64,000 nucleotides of DNA from DATMER01 sp034667225. Lineage in GTDB: Bacteria > Acidobacteriota > Thermoanaerobaculia > Multivoradales > UBA5704. Made by a program: the position numbers and the translations under genes. The stretch's first letter is position 1. Each line of letters opens with the position of its first letter. The stretch covers positions 248,001 through 312,000 of the forward strand of contig JAXDKG010000034.1 of the NCBI GenBank assembly GCA_034667225.1, in the 5' to 3' direction. This document shows, in pieces, positions 61,805-64,000 of this stretch. Under the pieces are notes generated by a model, which ran no database searches, was not told the origin of the DNA, and saw only the letters and a list, made by a program, of their open reading frames with translations.

Positions 61805-63433
61805 TCAAACGAATGTCTCGGTGAAGCGTCGAACTGCGCCGTGGCTGCCGCAGACGTAAAGCGCGTCGTCATCCCGGAAACGGAACTCCGGGCCGAACTC
61901 GACCAGGACTTCGTCCCCTCTCTCGACCGCCACGACGGAGCAGCCGGTGCGCTCGCGGATGCCCAGCTCCGCCGGGTGGCGCCCCGCGAGGCCGTTGGGC
62001 GGGACCTTGAGCACCTTGAGCTGCGGATCGATCAGGAAGGCCTCTTCCCCCAGCAGCTTCTTGGCCAGGATCTGGCCCGAGACCTGGCTGATCGAGAGCG
62101 CGAAGTAGGCGCCGGCGCGGTGGATGCGCTCGACGTTTTCCGCCCGGTTGACGCGGGCGATCACCGGCACGTCGGGCGCCAGATCCTTGAGGATCACGGT
62201 CGCGAACAGGGTGGAGCTGTCGGTGTCCAGCGCCAGGATGACGGCCTGGGCGTCCCGCACCCCCACCCCTTCCAGGACCCGCAGGTCGAGCACGTCGCCG
62301 ACGACATCCACTTGCGGGCCGGGGCTGCGGTCGAGGAGCTTGACCTCTTCGCCCACGGCTTCGAGCAGCTCGGCCACTTTGCGGCCGACCTCGCCGCCGC
62401 CTCCCACCACGAAGTGCCCCTTGCGCCTCGTGGTGACGTTACCCTCGGCCAGGTCGCTCAGCCGCTCGATGCTGTCGCGGCTACCCACCACCACCAGCGT
62501 GCCGCCGGGCTCGATCTGCTCGGTGGGGCCGGAGAGGACTTCCAGCTCACCGCCGACCCATTGGCCGATGACCGTGGCGCCGGTGCGGGAGCCCACGGCC
62601 GCCGCGTTCAGGGTCTTGCCGGCGAGGGGGCTGCCGGCGCCGAGGTGGACCTCGGCGACTTCCAGGTTCCGGCCGAGCTGCTGGATGCCGGCGATGCGCG
62701 GGCTGATGCGTTGCGAGGCCCGCGCCGCGAGCGCCGCGCCCAGGATGTGCCGCGGCGTGAAGGTGGCGGTCGCCCCCGCGAGCATCATGGGCTTGCGGTG
62801 GTAGGGCTCTTCGACCAGGGCCAGGATCGGCCCCGTGTAGCCGCGCTGCCGGGCGGTGAGGATGAGCGCCGCGTTCTCGTCGTCCGTGCCGTTGGCGATG
62901 ACCGCCCGTGCCTGTTCGAGCCGGGCTGAGCGCAGCGCGCCTTCGCCCAGGGCGCGGTGGACGACCGGCTGCCCCGCCTCGAAGAGCCGCCGCGCCACGT
63001 TGTCGTCCGGCTCGATGACGAGGGTGGGCACGTGCGCCGTGGCCAGCTCGGTGAGCAGGGTCTCCACGGCCGGGCCGTAGCGGTAGATCACCGCGTGGCC
63101 CTCGAAGTCCGCCGGGGCCTCCTGCGGCAGCCGGGTCTCGAAGCGCTCCTCCAGGAGCGGGATCAGGTAGAGCGGAAAGATCAGGAAGACCAGGAAGACG
63201 CCGATGAACTGCACGCCCGAAACGAAGAGGATCATCGCGGGATGTCCCCAGCGGGCATCCGCGCCGTAGCCGGTGGTGGTCAGGGTTTCCGAGGCCCACT
63301 CCACGCCCTGCCAGAAGGTCCGGGGCTCGCCTTCCAGGAGCGTCATGCCGAGCATGTAGAGCACGGCCGATCCAAAGACCAGCACGGGGAGCGAGACGAA
63401 CAGCAGGAGAAGCCGGCGCCGGGATCGCCGCAT
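61805..63433 (-). CDS. Potassium channel with tandem RCK (TrkA) domains
   Basis: 542 residues from ATG 63433. Two membrane helices (about 8-30 and 68-92) with selectivity filter TTTGYG (52-57). Cytoplasmic part: NAD-binding-type RCK domains around 115-240 and 335-460 (GHFVVGGGGEVGRKVAELLE in the second), each with a TrkA_C module (GSPLAGKTLNAAAVGS; PAELGIRERTGCSVVAVERG). Ligand-gated K+ channel of the Kch/MthK class. It starts 5 bp after the Zn-peptidase stop, so co-transcribed. Confidence 0.92.
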   Translation of the reverse strand: MRRSRRRLLLLFVSLPVLVFGSAVLYMLGMTLLEGEPRTFWQGVEWASETLTTTGYGADARWGHPAMILFVSGVQFIGVFLVFLIFPLYLIPLLEERFETRLPQEAPADFEGHAVIYRYGPAVETLLTELATAHVPTLVIEPDDNVARRLFEAGQPVVHRALGEGALRSARLEQARAVIANGTDDENAALILTARQRGYTGPILALVEEPYHRKPMMLAGATATFTPRHILGAALAARASQRISPRIAGIQQLGRNLEVAEVHLGAGSPLAGKTLNAAAVGSRTGATVIGQWVGGELEVLSGPTEQIEPGGTLVVVGSRDSIERLSDLAEGNVTTRRKGHFVVGGGGEVGRKVAELLEAVGEEVKLLDRSPGPQVDVVGDVLDLRVLEGVGVRDAQAVILALDTDSSTLFATVILKDLAPDVPVIARVNRAENVERIHRAGAYFALSISQVSGQILAKKLLGEEAFLIDPQLKVLKVPPNGLAGRHPAELGIRERTGCSVVAVERGDEVLVEFGPEFRFRDDDALYVCGSHGAVRRFTETFV

Positions 63434-63438
63434 AACGG

Positions 63439-63801
63439 TCAGTACGGCATGTCCTCTTCTTCCATGCCGAAGTGGTGGCCGAGCTCGTGGACGAGCGTGT
63501 CCCGGATCTCCCGGATGACGTCGCGGCGGTTGTCGCAGGCGCGCAGGATGGGTCCGCGGTAGAGGATGACCCGGTCGGGGAGGGCGCCCATGTAGAAGGT
63601 GTCGCGATCGGCGAGGGGCACGCCCTGGTAGAGGCCGAGGAGATCCTCCCCGGGGTCCATGCCCAGGGCTTCCAGATCCTCGGGGTCGGGCTCTTCCTCG
63701 ATCATGACCGCGACGTTGTCGAGAAGGTCGGCCCATTCTTCCGGGAGGCCGGCCAGGGCCTGCTCCACCAGGGCCTCGAACTCCTCGGGGGGGACGCGCA
63801 T
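63439..63801 (-). CDS. Zincin-like metallopeptidase family protein (DUF1025)
   Basis: 120 residues. LVHELGHHFGMEEEDM holds the HExxHxxG(M) zinc site. Acidic N-terminal half. This minimal metallopeptidase family is widespread with unknown substrate. Upstream start choice: MRVPPEEFEALVEQA is the usual N terminus. Confidence 0.9.
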   Translation of the reverse strand: MRVPPEEFEALVEQALAGLPEEWADLLDNVAVMIEEEPDPEDLEALGMDPGEDLLGLYQGVPLADRDTFYMGALPDRVILYRGPILRACDNRRDVIREIRDTLVHELGHHFGMEEEDMPY

Positions 63802-63814
63802 GTCAGGGATTGTA

Positions 63815-63913
63815 AAGGACGGAGGGACACGGACGAACACAGACTGACACGGACCGACAAGGACGCGTGAATGTCCGTGTTTCGTCCGTGTTGGTCCGTG
63901 ATCGTCCGTGTAG
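63815..63913. repeat. GTCCGTG/CACGGAC palindromic repeat block
   Basis: ACACGGAC-type units on the left arm and GTCCGTGT-type on the right arm around 63866-63875 form a long imperfect palindrome. Related shorter block at 13207-13262. Confidence 0.75.
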
Positions 63914-63923
63914 ACTCCCCCCA

Positions 63924-64000
63924 ATGTCCGTGAGGCTCGACAAGTGGCTCCAGGTGGCCCGCATGTTCAAGACCCGAACCAAGGCCACGCACGCCTGCGA
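63924..64000 (+). CDS. S4-domain RNA-binding protein (Hsp15-like), 5' part
   Basis: Begins ATG 63924: SVRLDKWLQVARMFKTRTKA and continues past the window edge. The RLDKWLxxxRxFKTRTxA pattern is the S4 RNA-binding start of Hsp15/HslR-type proteins, which bind stalled large ribosomal subunits. Only 25 codons visible. Confidence 0.75.
   Translation, partial: MSVRLDKWLQVARMFKTRTKATHAC

Overview
The window is chromosomal DNA of a high-GC, gene-dense bacterium. Signal peptides, lipoprotein signals, two-component systems, a large secreted repeat protein and one protein with an eCIS-cargo-like leader suggest a free-living, diderm-type organism. An Acidobacteriota-like (Thermoanaerobaculia-style) host is my best guess, but it rests on general gene style only and is low confidence. 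No rRNA, tRNA or CRISPR array was seen. Layout: 0-3.5 kb holds a partial PIN toxin, small membrane/secreted proteins, a strict 21-bp tandem array running into a collapsed Uma2 gene, and an M28 peptidase. 3.5-13.2 kb is a housekeeping block: HD-GYP protein, DUF885 peptidase, the rplU-rpmA-obg-nadD-rsfS cluster ending in a receiver-less sigma-54 activator, phosphofructokinase and Hsp20. 13.2-20.6 kb has an NtrB-like kinase and an overlapping operon of peptide-ABC binding protein, two permeases, an MFS exporter and queA. || 21.7-29.3 kb is a defence/toxin-antitoxin island of lower GC and foreign character: a Phd/VapC pair, a decayed HsdR tail, an intact translationally coupled trio (HTH protein, N6-adenine methyltransferase, PD-(D/E)XK-like protein), HepT/MntA genes with duplicated and broken copies, a RelE-type antitoxin beside a 28-residue toxin stump, and a second 21-bp array. 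29.6-42 kb resumes core metabolism and signalling: methylmalonyl-CoA mutase large subunit, FIST sensor, PAS-GGDEF-EAL protein, two amino acid permeases, and a four-gene Gld-type ABC operon. || 42-64 kb holds a second MntA/HepT pair, a 1760-residue secreted Ig/cadherin-like protein, a DoxX-like protein, a frameshifted subtilase, a two-component operon, small secreted and membrane proteins, PhzF, a K+ channel with RCK domains and a Zn peptidase. || The most exciting item is at 54427-55104: an organomercurial-lyase (MerB)-like gene whose reading frame is interrupted by one in-frame TGA exactly where the second catalytic cysteine should be. The TGA is followed at bacterial SECIS distance by a 7-bp perfect hairpin with a GGUC loop, as in E. 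coli fdhF. I read it as a selenocysteine-containing MerB-like protein. Second is the HTH-methyltransferase-nuclease cassette at 23283-27372, and third the pair of exactly phased 21-bp arrays next to decayed genes.
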